DNA of 64,000 nt from Rhodanobacteraceae bacterium (lineage in GTDB: Bacteria; Pseudomonadota; Gammaproteobacteria; Xanthomonadales; Ahniellaceae): NCBI GenBank assembly GCA_016708465.1, contig JADJFT010000005.1:62001-126000 (forward strand), written 5' to 3'. The notes below the pieces were generated by a model, which worked only from the letters and a program-made list of their open reading frames with translations, was not told the origin of the DNA and ran no database searches. This document shows positions 37,960 to 47,086 of the stretch, one piece after another. The first letter of the stretch is position 1; each line of letters starts with the position of its first letter. The position numbers and the translations under genes were made by a program.

Positions 37960-38886
37960 ATGAAACGCCTACTCCCGTTGATGTTGATTGCCGCGCTCGG
38001 AATCGTTGCCTGTGGCAAAGACGAGTCGGCCGCGCCAGGCGCAGCGAAGGTCGCCGCTGCGTCGACGGCTCCAGAAGCTGCGGTCCAAGCGCAGATCAAC
38101 GCATTGCGTGCCGGCGAAATCTCTAGCGTGTTTCTGGCTTCGATTCCGCCGAGCATGATCGATCAGGTACGTGCCAAGTGGGCTGCGAAAATGGCCGAGC
38201 CGATCAGTGCCGAGGATCGTGCACAGTTCCAGGAGATGATCACCGAACTGACGGCCGACGGTGCCGAAGACGCGATGTACGCGAAAATCGAGCCGGACCT
38301 GTTGAGTTTCAAGGAAACTGCGGCATTGCAGATGCCGATGTATGTCGGCATGGGTCGCGGCATCCTCGCGGCCGGCGTGCAACAGCGCGAAGACCTCAGT
38401 GCCGAGCAGAAGACTCAGGCCATGGCTTCGATCGACGCTTTTGCGAAATGGGCGGAGTCGGCTCAGTTTGCTGATCCAGCGCTGGCAAAGCAGGCGATCG
38501 GACACATCTGCAAGGCGGCACGTGACCTCAATCTGAAGAGTATGGACGAATTGCACGCACTCAGTTTTGATGAGGCGGTAAAACGTGGCGATGTGCTGTT
38601 CATCGCCATGAAGAACATTTTTGATGTCTATGGATTCAAGATCGACGACGTACTCGCCTCGACCAAGACCGAGGTGACGGCGCAGACTGGCGACAGCGCC
38701 AAAGTCAAAATCACCTACAAGATGTTCGAGACGCCACTCAGCTTCGAGTCCGAGATGGTCGAACTCGACGGTCATTGGTACGGCAAGGATTCGCTGGAAA
38801 GCCTGAAGAAGGATTTGGCCGAAGCGCCCGCGATGGATCCTAAACCTGCCATGGCAGATGGGGTCGAAGCGCCCGCACAGGGCTGA
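37960..38886 (+). CDS. Putative lipoprotein of unknown function
   Basis: 308 aa. MKRLLPLMLIAALGIVACGKD is a lipoprotein signal with lipobox IVAC. The mature part is mostly alpha-helical with a proline/alanine-rich tail and a small beta segment near the end (VKITYKMFETPLSFESEMVEL) of the kind seen in DUF-type stress or transport lipoproteins. No recognisable catalytic motif. plsB follows within 31 bp but shares no evident function. Confidence 0.8.
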   Translation: MKRLLPLMLIAALGIVACGKDESAAPGAAKVAAASTAPEAAVQAQINALRAGEISSVFLASIPPSMIDQVRAKWAAKMAEPISAEDRAQFQEMITELTADGAEDAMYAKIEPDLLSFKETAALQMPMYVGMGRGILAAGVQQREDLSAEQKTQAMASIDAFAKWAESAQFADPALAKQAIGHICKAARDLNLKSMDELHALSFDEAVKRGDVLFIAMKNIFDVYGFKIDDVLASTKTEVTAQTGDSAKVKITYKMFETPLSFESEMVELDGHWYGKDSLESLKKDLAEAPAMDPKPAMADGVEAPAQG

Positions 38887-38917
38887 TCTACCTGTCGCTG
38901 TGACGCACACCGTCTCC

Positions 38918-41428
38918 ATGCCTGGACACGATGATCGCACCGGCGGGCTGCGTGGCCCCTGGTTCTGGAAGCTGCTCGGCATGCTGATCCGGCCTTGGGT
39001 CGCGTTGCGCACCGAGCCGCCGGCGGCTGGCTCGGTGATGGCCGCCGATAAGCCGGTCGTGTACCTGTTGGAACGCTACGGTGCAATCAATGCCGTGATC
39101 CTGGAAGAGGCCTGCCGCGCACAAGGCTTGCCCGCACCGCTGCGACCGATGCCAGGTGGATATCTGCCGAAATCGCGCGCGGTGCTGGCGCTTTCGCGGC
39201 GTGAGGGCTGGCTGTTCCGCCGACCACGCCAAAAGACCCACTCCGCTGGCCTTGCCCAAGTGGTGCGAGCAGTGCAGGCGAGTCCCGACCTCGATATTCA
39301 GGTGGTGCCGGTATCGATCTTTGTCGGTCGCGCACCACAGCGAGAATCTGGCTGGTTTCGTGTGCTGTTCTCGGAAAACTGGGTGGTCGTCGGCCGCTTT
39401 CGGCGGCTGCTGTCTCTACTGCTGAACGGACGCGACACCATCGTGCACTTCAGTCCGGTAGTCAGCTTGCGCGAAGTGGTTGCCGAAGGCATGGACGCCG
39501 AGCGCACCGTGCGCAAGGCCAGTCGCGTCATGCGTGCGCACTTCCGGCGCCTACGCGCTGCGGTCATCGGCCCTGATCTGTCGCATCGCCGTACCGTCAT
39601 CGATGCGGCGATGAATGCCGAGGGCGTGCGCAACGCGGTGGTGGCATTGGCGAGCAAGGAGCGCATCACCCTCGAACAGGCGGAAGGCCGCGCGCGGTCG
39701 TTCGCATGGGAGATCGCTGCCGACTATTCGCACCCGACGGTGCGCTCCGCCTCGTTCCTGCTGACGGCCTTCTGGAACCGTTTGTATGACGGTATCCGTA
39801 CCCACCATTTCGATACGCTGAAACAGGCGGCACCCGGTCACGAAGTGATCTATGTGCCTTGTCACCGCAGCCATATCGACTACTTGCTGCTGTCGTACCT
39901 GCTGTATTCGAACGGCATCGTGCCGCCGCACATCGCCGCCGGCGTGAACCTCAATCTGCCGGTGATCGGTTCGCTGCTGCGCAAGGGCGGTGCTTTCTTC
40001 CTGCGTCGCAGCTTCCGCGCCAATGCGCTGTATTCGGCCGTGTTTTCGGAATACGTCACGCAGCTGTTCCAGCGCGGCGTGTCGATGGAGTACTTCATCG
40101 AAGGCGGCCGCAGCCGGACCGGGCGCCTGCTCGAACCGCGCGCCGGCATGCTGGCGATGACGGTGAAGAGTTTCCTGCGCGAATCGCGCCGCCCGGTGGT
40201 GTTCCAGCCGGTCTACATCGGCTACGAACGCGTGCTCGAGGGCAAGTCCTACATCGGCGAGCTGTCCGGCCAGGCCAAGGAGAAGGAATCGATCTTCGGC
40301 CTGCTGAAGTCGCTCAAGCTGCTGCGCGAACGCTATGGCAAGGTCACGGTCAGCTTCGGCGAGCCGGTGTACCTGACGCAGTTGCTCGACGACAGCGTCG
40401 GCGACTGGCGTGCCAGCGCACGCGACGAGAAACCGGAGTGGTTCGGTGCGGCCGTCGCGGCATCTGGCCGAGCGCATCCTCGTCAACATCAATCGTGCCG
40501 CCGACGTCAATCCGGTCAATCTATTGTCTGCGGCGCTACTCGGTACGCCCAAGCACGCGATGGCCGAAGACGACCTGAAGCGCCAGATCGCGTTGAGTCA
40601 GCGCCTGATCGCGTCGGTGCCGTATTCGGATCGCGTGACCATGACGGACTCGATCCGGCCGGCGTGATCGCCTATGGCGAAAAGCTCGGCGTGATCCAGC
40701 GCGTCAAGCATCCGCTCGGCGACGTGCTGCACAGCACCGGCGACCAGGCCGTGCTGCTCAGCTACTTCCGCAACAACGTGCTGCACCTGTTCGCGACGCC
40801 GGCCTGGGTGGCGGTGTGTTTCCTCAACAACCGTCGCCTGCAGCGCGTGACGGTCGAGCGCCTCGGTCGCTTCATCTATCCGTTCATCCAGGGCGAATTG
40901 TTCCTGCCCTGGAGCGAAGACGAGTGGGTCGCGCGCATCGACGCAATGATCGGCCAGTTCGTGCGGGAAGGTCTGCTCGAATGCGAAGACGAGGGCAAGG
41001 TGTTGCGCCGTCGCGTCGGCCAGACCGACGAAGCGTTCCAGTTGCGCGTCACCGCGAATTCGCTGCTGCAAGCGTTCGAGCGCTACTACATCGCCCTTGC
41101 GCTGCTGGTGAAGTCGGGGCCGGGCGTGTTGTCGACCGGCGAACTGGAAAACCAGTGCCAATTGACGGCACAACGACTGTCCCTGCTGCACACTCAGGCG
41201 GCACCCGAGTTCTTCGACAAGACCCTGTTCAAGGGCTTCATCGCGACCATGCGCGAACGCGGCGTGCTGTCGCTCGACGGCAACGCCAAACTCTCGTTTG
41301 GCGACGACCTCGTGGCGATGGCCGAGGATTCCAAGCTCATTCTCAGCCGCGAATTGCGCCACTCGATCCTCAAGCTCGCGGGCTCGACCGACCGCGTCGA
41401 GATCACGCCGCCGCCGAAAGTGGCGTGA
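38918..41428 (+). CDS. plsB: Glycerol-3-phosphate 1-O-acyltransferase PlsB, two compensating frameshifts
   Basis: Membrane-associated enzyme making lysophosphatidic acid, the first step of phospholipid synthesis. Acyltransferase blocks: VPCHRSHIDYLLLSYLL (HX4D), GAFFLRRSFRANALYS, EYFIEGGRSRTGRLLEPR and PVVFQPVYIGYERVLEG. Start at ATG 38918 (MPGHDDRTGG); GTG 38900 is also possible. Residues from about 40456 to 40646 are read out of frame: one extra base in GCCGTCGCGGCAT and one missing base in ATGACGGACTC cancel each other. The correct frame in between gives RHLAERILVNINRAADVN, the family sequence. The frame stays open, so automated callers would report one full-length gene with a scrambled 63-residue patch. 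About 836 aa. Confidence 0.92.
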   Translation: MPGHDDRTGGLRGPWFWKLLGMLIRPWVALRTEPPAAGSVMAADKPVVYLLERYGAINAVILEEACRAQGLPAPLRPMPGGYLPKSRAVLALSRREGWLFRRPRQKTHSAGLAQVVRAVQASPDLDIQVVPVSIFVGRAPQRESGWFRVLFSENWVVVGRFRRLLSLLLNGRDTIVHFSPVVSLREVVAEGMDAERTVRKASRVMRAHFRRLRAAVIGPDLSHRRTVIDAAMNAEGVRNAVVALASKERITLEQAEGRARSFAWEIAADYSHPTVRSASFLLTAFWNRLYDGIRTHHFDTLKQAAPGHEVIYVPCHRSHIDYLLLSYLLYSNGIVPPHIAAGVNLNLPVIGSLLRKGGAFFLRRSFRANALYSAVFSEYVTQLFQRGVSMEYFIEGGRSRTGRLLEPRAGMLAMTVKSFLRESRRPVVFQPVYIGYERVLEGKSYIGELSGQAKEKESIFGLLKSLKLLRERYGKVTVSFGEPVYLTQLLDDSVGDWRASARDEKPEWFGAAVAASGRAHPRQHQSCRRRQSGQSIVCGATRYAQARDGRRRPEAPDRVESAPDRVGAVFGSRDHDGLDPAGVIAYGEKLGVIQRVKHPLGDVLHSTGDQAVLLSYFRNNVLHLFATPAWVAVCFLNNRRLQRVTVERLGRFIYPFIQGELFLPWSEDEWVARIDAMIGQFVREGLLECEDEGKVLRRRVGQTDEAFQLRVTANSLLQAFERYYIALALLVKSGPGVLSTGELENQCQLTAQRLSLLHTQAAPEFFDKTLFKGFIATMRERGVLSLDGNAKLSFGDDLVAMAEDSKLILSRELRHSILKLAGSTDRVEITPPPKVA

Positions 41429-41443
41429 TCCGAGGCGAGGCGC

Positions 41444-41961
41444 GTGACCGAACTCGCCGATGCCGCGCAACTGTTCGAGCGACTCTACGATGAGCTGAGG
41501 CGGATCGCGCATCGGCAACTGGATGCCGGTGGGGCGACGCTGCAGACCACCGGTCTGGTGCACGAGGCCTATCTCAAACTGGCGCAATCGCAGGTCGTGG
41601 ACGAGCAGCACTTGCTGAATCTCGCCAGCCGGGCGATGCGTCAGGTGCTGGTCGATACAGCACGTGCGCGCGGTCGTGACAAGCGCGGCGGTGGATTGCA
41701 GGTCGTGACCCTGACCGAAGGCGCACAAGCGTTGCCGAGATGAGTCTCGATGTGCTCGCGCTTGAACAGAGCCTGCAGCGTCTGGAACAGGCGGATCCGC
41801 GTCTGGCGCAGGTGGTCGAACTGCATTTCTTCGGCGGCCTGAGTTTTCCCGAAATGAGTCGTGTCATGAACGTGACCGAACGCACGCTGTTTCGCGACTG
41901 GCGCGCGGCACGGGCGCTGATCCATGATGACCTGAGCCGTTTCGACGGCGCCAACGCATGA
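41444..41961 (+). CDS. ECF-type RNA polymerase sigma factor, frameshifted
   Basis: GTG 41444. Region 2 is FERLYDELRRIAHRQL and GLVHEAYLKLAQ; region 4 is LEQADPRLAQVVELHFFGGL with HTH FPEMSRVMNVTERTLFRDWRAA. This is the short ECF group (TIGR02999/ECF43-like) usually paired with Ser/Thr kinases. A one-base loss near 41735 (TTGCC-GAGATG) ends the first frame at 41743 and the second begins at 41740. Joined, the protein is about 172 aa. The kinase gene overlaps its stop by 4 bp. In the Vibrio EcfP-PknT pair the kinase activates sigma by threonine phosphorylation; the same may apply here. Confidence 0.88.
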
Positions 41962-44669
41962 CTGCGCCGGTGCTCGACCAGGCGCAACGCGTGCGTGCGC
42001 TGCACTTGATGCGCGAAGCGCTCGATGTAACGGCATCGGATCGGGTCGCGTGGGTTGCGGCGCGGTGTGCGGGCGACTTGGCCTTGCACGCGGAAGTCGA
42101 TCGCCTGCTCGCGCTCGACGCCGCCGATGCCGGGCCGCTCGATCGTTCACTCTCCGATCATGCCGAGGCCGGCGAATTCGCCGGCGACCCGCGCATCGGC
42201 CGGCAGATCGGACCGTATGTGATTCGCGCCTTGCTCGGGCGCGGCGGCATGGGCGCGGTCTATCGCGCCGAGCGCAACGAAGGTGGCTTCACACAAACCG
42301 TGGCGCTGAAGTTGCTGCGTGCGACCGATCCTGACAACACACTGGCATTGCGCCGCTTCGCGCGCGAGCGGCAGATCCTGGTGCGGCTGCAGCATCCGCA
42401 TATCGCACGCTTTCTCGACGGCGGCGTCAGCGACGACGGCCAGCCCTGGTATGCGATGGAGCTGGTCGACGGCGCGACACTGTTGCGGCATGTCGAACGA
42501 CTTGCGACGCCCTTGCCCGCGCGATTGCAGCTGTTCATGCAGGTCTGCGATGCCGTGCAATTCGCACACCAGAATCTGGTGCTGCATCGTGATCTGAAGC
42601 CCGCGAATATCCTGGTCGATGCGCAGGGCGACGTGAAGCTGCTCGACTTCGGCATCGCCAAGTTGCTGCAGGATGAAGCCGATCCCGGCACGCACGAGGT
42701 CACCCGCACCGAGCATCGCGCGTTCACGCCGGATTACGCCGCGCCCGAGCAGATCAGCGGTCAGGCGGTCAGCACCGCGACCGATCTTTATGCACTCGGC
42801 GTCATCCTGTTTGAACTGTTGACCGGGCGCCGGCCCTTCAAGTCTGGCGCCGTGCCTGGACGCGGCTCGGCCACCATCGATACCAACGCCGAGCCGCCAT
42901 CGCGGGCGTTGGCGCGCGCGGGCGGCGAACGTCGGCGCGTGACGGCCTTGCGCGGCGATCTCGACACCATCGCCCTGACCTGTCTGCAAGCCGAGCCGGC
43001 GCGGCGGTATGCGTCTGCGGCGGCCTTGAAGCGCGACCTCGAGCGTCATCTCGCCGGATTGCCGATCGAAGCGCGGCCAGACGCGTTTTCCTACCGAAGC
43101 GCAAAGTTCCTGCGTCGGCATCGCTATGCGGTCACCGCCGGAGTGATCTTTGCGCTTGCCCTGCTGGTGACGACGATCTTCAGCGTTCAGCAGGCACAAC
43201 GGGCACAGCGCGAATCGCTTCGCGCCACGCAACTGGCCGAGTCGCTGCAACGCGAACGCGACGCCGCGCTCGATGATGCGCGCCGCCAGGAAACCTTGCG
43301 CGAGCACTTCATCGCGGTCCTGAATCGCGCTACCGAAAGCGGGGAGTCGATCGCGCCGGAGCAACTGCTGGCGCTGGCCGGTGACGAGCACCTGCTCGGC
43401 ACCTTCGGCGACAGCGACATGCAGACCGCGTTGCGCCTCGCGCTCGTCGATCTGTTCGCGCAACGCGACGAATGGCAGCGTGTTGGCGAACTGCTCGACC
43501 AACTTGAACCGGCAATCGCCGACAAAGCGGGTCGCGTGCAAGCCAGTGCTGCGGCCTATCGCGCCTTCGCAGCGATCCGACTCGGCAAGCTCGGTGATGC
43601 CGAAGTCGCGATCGAGCGCGCCGAACTGGCGATGACGCCGGAGCAACGCAGTGGCGGCATGTTGCCCGCGGAAATGCAGATGGCGCGCGCGCAGTTGGCG
43701 CGTTCGCGCGGCGATCTCGCGATGGCGGTCGTGGCTGCGCGCGAAGCATCGGCACGCGCGTTCGCTGCCACGGACGCCTCGGCACTGGCGCGCGGCCGAT
43801 TGATTGGAAGTGCTGGAACGACCTTGTTGCTGGCCGGTGAACTCGAAGGTGCCGTGGCATTGGCCGACCAGGCCGAAGCGATCTGGCGCAGCGCCGGCGT
43901 CAGCGCCAACCAGTCCGCGCGCATCAACGCCATGACCCGTGCGAACGCCCTGTTTGTGGGCGGACAACTGCTCGTGGCACGTGCGGCGATCGACACCATC
44001 GATGCCGCCGACGCGACCACCGAATCCGCGCCGGCGCAGTCTGCGCGCAAGGCGACTCTGGCCAAATTGCTGGCCTTGCTGGGCGCGCCAGAAGCGGCGA
44101 TGGCTGAGGCAGAACGCGCCATCCGACTGATGTGCGACAGCACCGGCGCGACCAGCCATGAATGCCTGCGCACGCGACTGGCAACCATCGACACGCGTTA
44201 CTACGCCGGCGACGCGGTCAATGCGCGTCGCGAACTTGACCGCATCGGCGACGGACTCGCGCACTTGCCCCCGCTCGCGGCGGTGGTTTCCGGCTTCGAG
44301 CGCGTGCTGGCGCTGCAACTCACGCCGAACGAAGCCACGTTGACGGAAGTACTGACGCTGCTGCCCGAGAATGCCAAGGCGGGTGCACTGCCGCGGCGCA
44401 ACGCGGTGCGCGCCATGCTGATGCTGGCCGAGATTTTCGATCGTCGCGGCAATGCGCCATACGCCGAACGCCTCGCGCGCACCGCGATCGATACCGCCGG
44501 CGACGCCATCCGCGGCGAAGGCATGGATCCGAGTCTCTTGCTGCTGTGGCAGGCGCGACTGGATCGACAGCCGGTGCCAACGGCCGCACTCGCGACGCTG
44601 GAGCGCGCCGTCGGTACAACGCATCCGCTGGTCGCGGCACGCCAGGCCCAGGCGCCGACAGCGGATTGA
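41958..44669 (+). CDS. Membrane Ser/Thr protein kinase with C-terminal repeat domain
   Basis: 903 aa, intact. Kinase domain about 75-345: glycine loop LGRGGMGAVYRAER, VAIK-like VALKLL, catalytic HRDLKPANILVD, DFGIAKLL, APEQ in YAAPEQISG and the YALGVILFELLTGRRPF helix. One membrane helix at about 390-410 (AVTAGVIFALALLVTTIF) leads to a roughly 490-residue periplasmic helical region, probably TPR-like (many Ala/Leu/Glu helices). It is coupled to the ECF sigma gene by an ATGA overlap, so it is the likely signal receiver and sigma activator. Confidence 0.94.
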   Translation: MTAPVLDQAQRVRALHLMREALDVTASDRVAWVAARCAGDLALHAEVDRLLALDAADAGPLDRSLSDHAEAGEFAGDPRIGRQIGPYVIRALLGRGGMGAVYRAERNEGGFTQTVALKLLRATDPDNTLALRRFARERQILVRLQHPHIARFLDGGVSDDGQPWYAMELVDGATLLRHVERLATPLPARLQLFMQVCDAVQFAHQNLVLHRDLKPANILVDAQGDVKLLDFGIAKLLQDEADPGTHEVTRTEHRAFTPDYAAPEQISGQAVSTATDLYALGVILFELLTGRRPFKSGAVPGRGSATIDTNAEPPSRALARAGGERRRVTALRGDLDTIALTCLQAEPARRYASAAALKRDLERHLAGLPIEARPDAFSYRSAKFLRRHRYAVTAGVIFALALLVTTIFSVQQAQRAQRESLRATQLAESLQRERDAALDDARRQETLREHFIAVLNRATESGESIAPEQLLALAGDEHLLGTFGDSDMQTALRLALVDLFAQRDEWQRVGELLDQLEPAIADKAGRVQASAAAYRAFAAIRLGKLGDAEVAIERAELAMTPEQRSGGMLPAEMQMARAQLARSRGDLAMAVVAAREASARAFAATDASALARGRLIGSAGTTLLLAGELEGAVALADQAEAIWRSAGVSANQSARINAMTRANALFVGGQLLVARAAIDTIDAADATTESAPAQSARKATLAKLLALLGAPEAAMAEAERAIRLMCDSTGATSHECLRTRLATIDTRYYAGDAVNARRELDRIGDGLAHLPPLAAVVSGFERVLALQLTPNEATLTEVLTLLPENAKAGALPRRNAVRAMLMLAEIFDRRGNAPYAERLARTAIDTAGDAIRGEGMDPSLLLLWQARLDRQPVPTAALATLERAVGTTHPLVAARQAQAPTAD

Positions 44670-44772
44670 GTCGCAGCGATCGACCCGGACGCCGCGCCAA
44701 TGTCAGGCTTTCCGCGAATACGACGTTTCCAGACACGAACCGGCCACTTCGGTCGAAATCTGGAATGCCGGC

Positions 44773-45333
44773 ATGTCTGCGTTTCGTCGGCTGCTTTGCG
44801 CCTTGGCTGTCACCGCACTCGTTGCCTGTGGCGGCTCGAACAATGACGCCAGCGTGCAGGCCACGCCCGCAGATGTCGCGGATGCCGTGGCTGCTGCCGC
44901 GGAGGCGAGTATCGCGACACATCCACTGTGCGCGCTCGTCGAATTCGACGAAGTCAGTGCCGTGGTCGGTGGTCACATCGCCAAGCTCGATGTCATCGAT
45001 GACGAATCTCTGCACAGCGTCGACTGCGTGTTTCTCGACCCGCAAGATATCTACAACGGATTGTCGATCAAGTTCGTGAGCACCGAGCGACTCGTCAAGA
45101 CCGCGAGTCGCTGGTCAAGCGCATCAGCGTATTTCGAGGAATGGGGGCGTGGCGGCACCGTCGTCGCAGGCCTGGGTGATGGCGCCGCGTGGGTGGAACT
45201 ACCGGGCGGACTGCTCGTGCATCGGGGCGATCACGTGCTGCATCTCAGCGCCGACAAGGCCGACGTGAGCAATGCCGATGTGCGTGCGCGCTTCGAAACG
45301 CTGGCCCGCCAAGTGCTGTCGCGCTTGCCGTGA
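44773..45333 (+). CDS. Putative lipoprotein
   Basis: 186 aa from ATG 44773. Signal with lipobox LVAC followed by GGSNNDAS. The mature part has HPLCALVEFDEVSAVVGG and a second Cys in SVDCVFLD, possibly a disulfide, and GTVVAGLGDGAAWVELPGGLLV near the end, a pattern seen in DUF3558-like ligand-binding lipoproteins. Follows the kinase by about 100 bp and could be a target or sensor partner, but that is only position. Confidence 0.75.
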   Translation: MSAFRRLLCALAVTALVACGGSNNDASVQATPADVADAVAAAAEASIATHPLCALVEFDEVSAVVGGHIAKLDVIDDESLHSVDCVFLDPQDIYNGLSIKFVSTERLVKTASRWSSASAYFEEWGRGGTVVAGLGDGAAWVELPGGLLVHRGDHVLHLSADKADVSNADVRARFETLARQVLSRLP

Positions 45334-45374
45334 TCCATCGATTTTTTCGACGATGTCACGGGAGACAGATCACC

Positions 45375-45662
45375 ATGATGTTCTGCAATCGAATTTTCCT
45401 CGGGCTGCTGCTGATTTTCGCGGCGCCACTTTCGGCCGCCGGGCGGTTTTCCGGTAGTGCCGGAATTTCCGTCAACCCGGTGCAAACCAGTGCCGATGCG
45501 CGTTTTGCCGTGACCGCCGAACTTCTGGCCGCGCCTGACGTTGCGAAAACAACGGTGGATGGGCGATTTGGCTTGTTGGCTGAATTGGCTGCACCGAAGT
45601 CACTCGCTACCGCCTGTGGGCCGGTGAGCGCCGATATTTTCAAGAACGGATTTGAAAACTGA
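45375..45662 (+). CDS. Small exported protein with C-terminal IFKNGFEN tail
   Basis: 95 aa from ATG 45375 with GGGAGA upstream. Clear signal peptide MFCNRIFLGLLLIFAAPLSAAG. The mature part has an internal duplication, DARFAVTAELLAAP then DGRFGLLAELAAPKS. It ends CGPVSADIFKNGFEN; similar endings occur in two other exported proteins of this window. Likely cotranscribed with the next gene (27 bp). Function unknown. Confidence 0.7.
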   Translation: MMFCNRIFLGLLLIFAAPLSAAGRFSGSAGISVNPVQTSADARFAVTAELLAAPDVAKTTVDGRFGLLAELAAPKSLATACGPVSADIFKNGFEN

Positions 45663-45689
45663 ACCCGTCCGACCAAGGGAAAACCAATC

Positions 45690-46955
45690 ATGAAGCGCAC
45701 AGTCTTGTTCATCGCCTTATTCACCGCTGCAAGCCTTGTCGCAGCCGCGCCATGGACGTATCGCGGCACTCTCCACGACGGCGGTAAACCCGCGAATGGC
45801 AACTACGACTTGCGCCTGACGCTCATCAATGACGCGGGCACGCAATCGGTATCGCAACCGCTCACGCTGCACAATGTGGCCGTGAAGGATGGCGAATTCT
45901 CGGCCGAGGTGGATTTTGGTTTTGACTTGAGCACGGCACCGCCGATGAAGTTGAAAACCGAAGTGTCGCAAGCAGATTCGGTCTTTGAGGCTCTCGGTGA
46001 ACCGACCCGCTTTGATGCCAAGGCGGCTCTCGCGGGGGTCTGTTGGGATACCGAGGGCAATGTGTTGCAGGACGGCGAATTCATCGGCTCAACCAACAAT
46101 TTGCCGCTAAAGCTCAAGGCCAATAACAGCGTGATCGGTATTTTCACTTCGCGTGGCACACCAACCACCTTTGGCGATGCGCCGAGCGTAGCGCTTGGAT
46201 CTTCCGCTAACGAAGCCACGGCTCTGGGCGCAACCGTGAGTGGTGGCGGTGCGACCCGCGACGGTATCGGCGGCTTCGCAGCCTTTGAAAATCTGGCCAC
46301 GGGCATCTTCTCGACCGTGGGCGGAGGCATGAACAATGACGCCACCAACAGCATGGCGACGGTCAGCGGCGGGACATCCAACATCGCTTCGGGTACTCGG
46401 TCGACCGTCGGAGGTGGGGAAGGCAATTGTGCAGGAGGTGATTACTCCTGGGCCGGCGGACGCAACGCGAAAATTCGTCCTGGCAATGGCGCTTCCGATG
46501 GCACCTGCGTTGCCAACTCCGGAGACACGGATGGCGACAATGGCACGTACCTGTGGGCAGATGATCAGTTCGGGAATTTCACCTCCACGGGTCCGCGCCA
46601 ATTCGCCATCCGTGCCTCCGGCGGGCTGCGTTGGGGCGGTACTGGCGTCAATAGCACCACCAGTCCGGCATTTACCCATCAAGCCATCGTTGGCACCAAT
46701 ACCTGTGATGCCAATACGCGCACGGTGATCGATCACCCGATACTCAATGGCAATCCGAACGCCGTCATTGTGATGACGCCCAACTTCGGCGATCAAACGA
46801 CCGGTACGGCACCACCGCGCGGCGCCATGGGGGTTTATTACAGCAATGGCGCAGGTGGCTGTGTGGCGAATCGCTGGGTGATCTATCAACTGGCGGTCAC
46901 TGCAGAAACGCTCAATCCCGGCGTGAAGTTCAATGTGTGGTTTGTCGTCCCGTAG
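45690..46955 (+). CDS. Exported protein with YadA/Hep_Hag-like head repeats
   Basis: 421 aa with signal peptide MKRTVLFIALFTAASLVAAA. Residues about 20-110 form a beta-rich domain (WTYRGTLHDGGKPANGNYDLRLTL). Residues about 160-260 repeat a GGG-x2-N-x-A-x-G-x3-T-V-x-GGG pattern like trimeric adhesin heads (STVGGGMNNDATN, ATVSGGTSNIASG). A globular C-terminal domain has two Cys (GTNTCDANTRTV, GAGGCVANRW) and no membrane anchor. Probably secreted or surface attached. It lacks the F-x-x-G-F-E tail of its neighbours. Confidence 0.85.
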   Translation: MKRTVLFIALFTAASLVAAAPWTYRGTLHDGGKPANGNYDLRLTLINDAGTQSVSQPLTLHNVAVKDGEFSAEVDFGFDLSTAPPMKLKTEVSQADSVFEALGEPTRFDAKAALAGVCWDTEGNVLQDGEFIGSTNNLPLKLKANNSVIGIFTSRGTPTTFGDAPSVALGSSANEATALGATVSGGGATRDGIGGFAAFENLATGIFSTVGGGMNNDATNSMATVSGGTSNIASGTRSTVGGGEGNCAGGDYSWAGGRNAKIRPGNGASDGTCVANSGDTDGDNGTYLWADDQFGNFTSTGPRQFAIRASGGLRWGGTGVNSTTSPAFTHQAIVGTNTCDANTRTVIDHPILNGNPNAVIVMTPNFGDQTTGTAPPRGAMGVYYSNGAGGCVANRWVIYQLAVTAETLNPGVKFNVWFVVP

Positions 46956-47086
46956 CAGCGGGCGCATCAGGCGCTGATGACGCGACTGCCCTGATGGGCA
47001 GCGCGCCATCGCCGGGGCGAATGTCAGGATTCATGCCCGCATGTCGTTTCCACCACCAAGCCGCCCTTGCGGCCTTGGAGACCGAC

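Noticed and set aside
42147..44624. 825-codon minus-strand frame over the Ser/Thr kinase
   Set aside because: A long antisense frame expected at this GC; the kinase reading is unambiguous.
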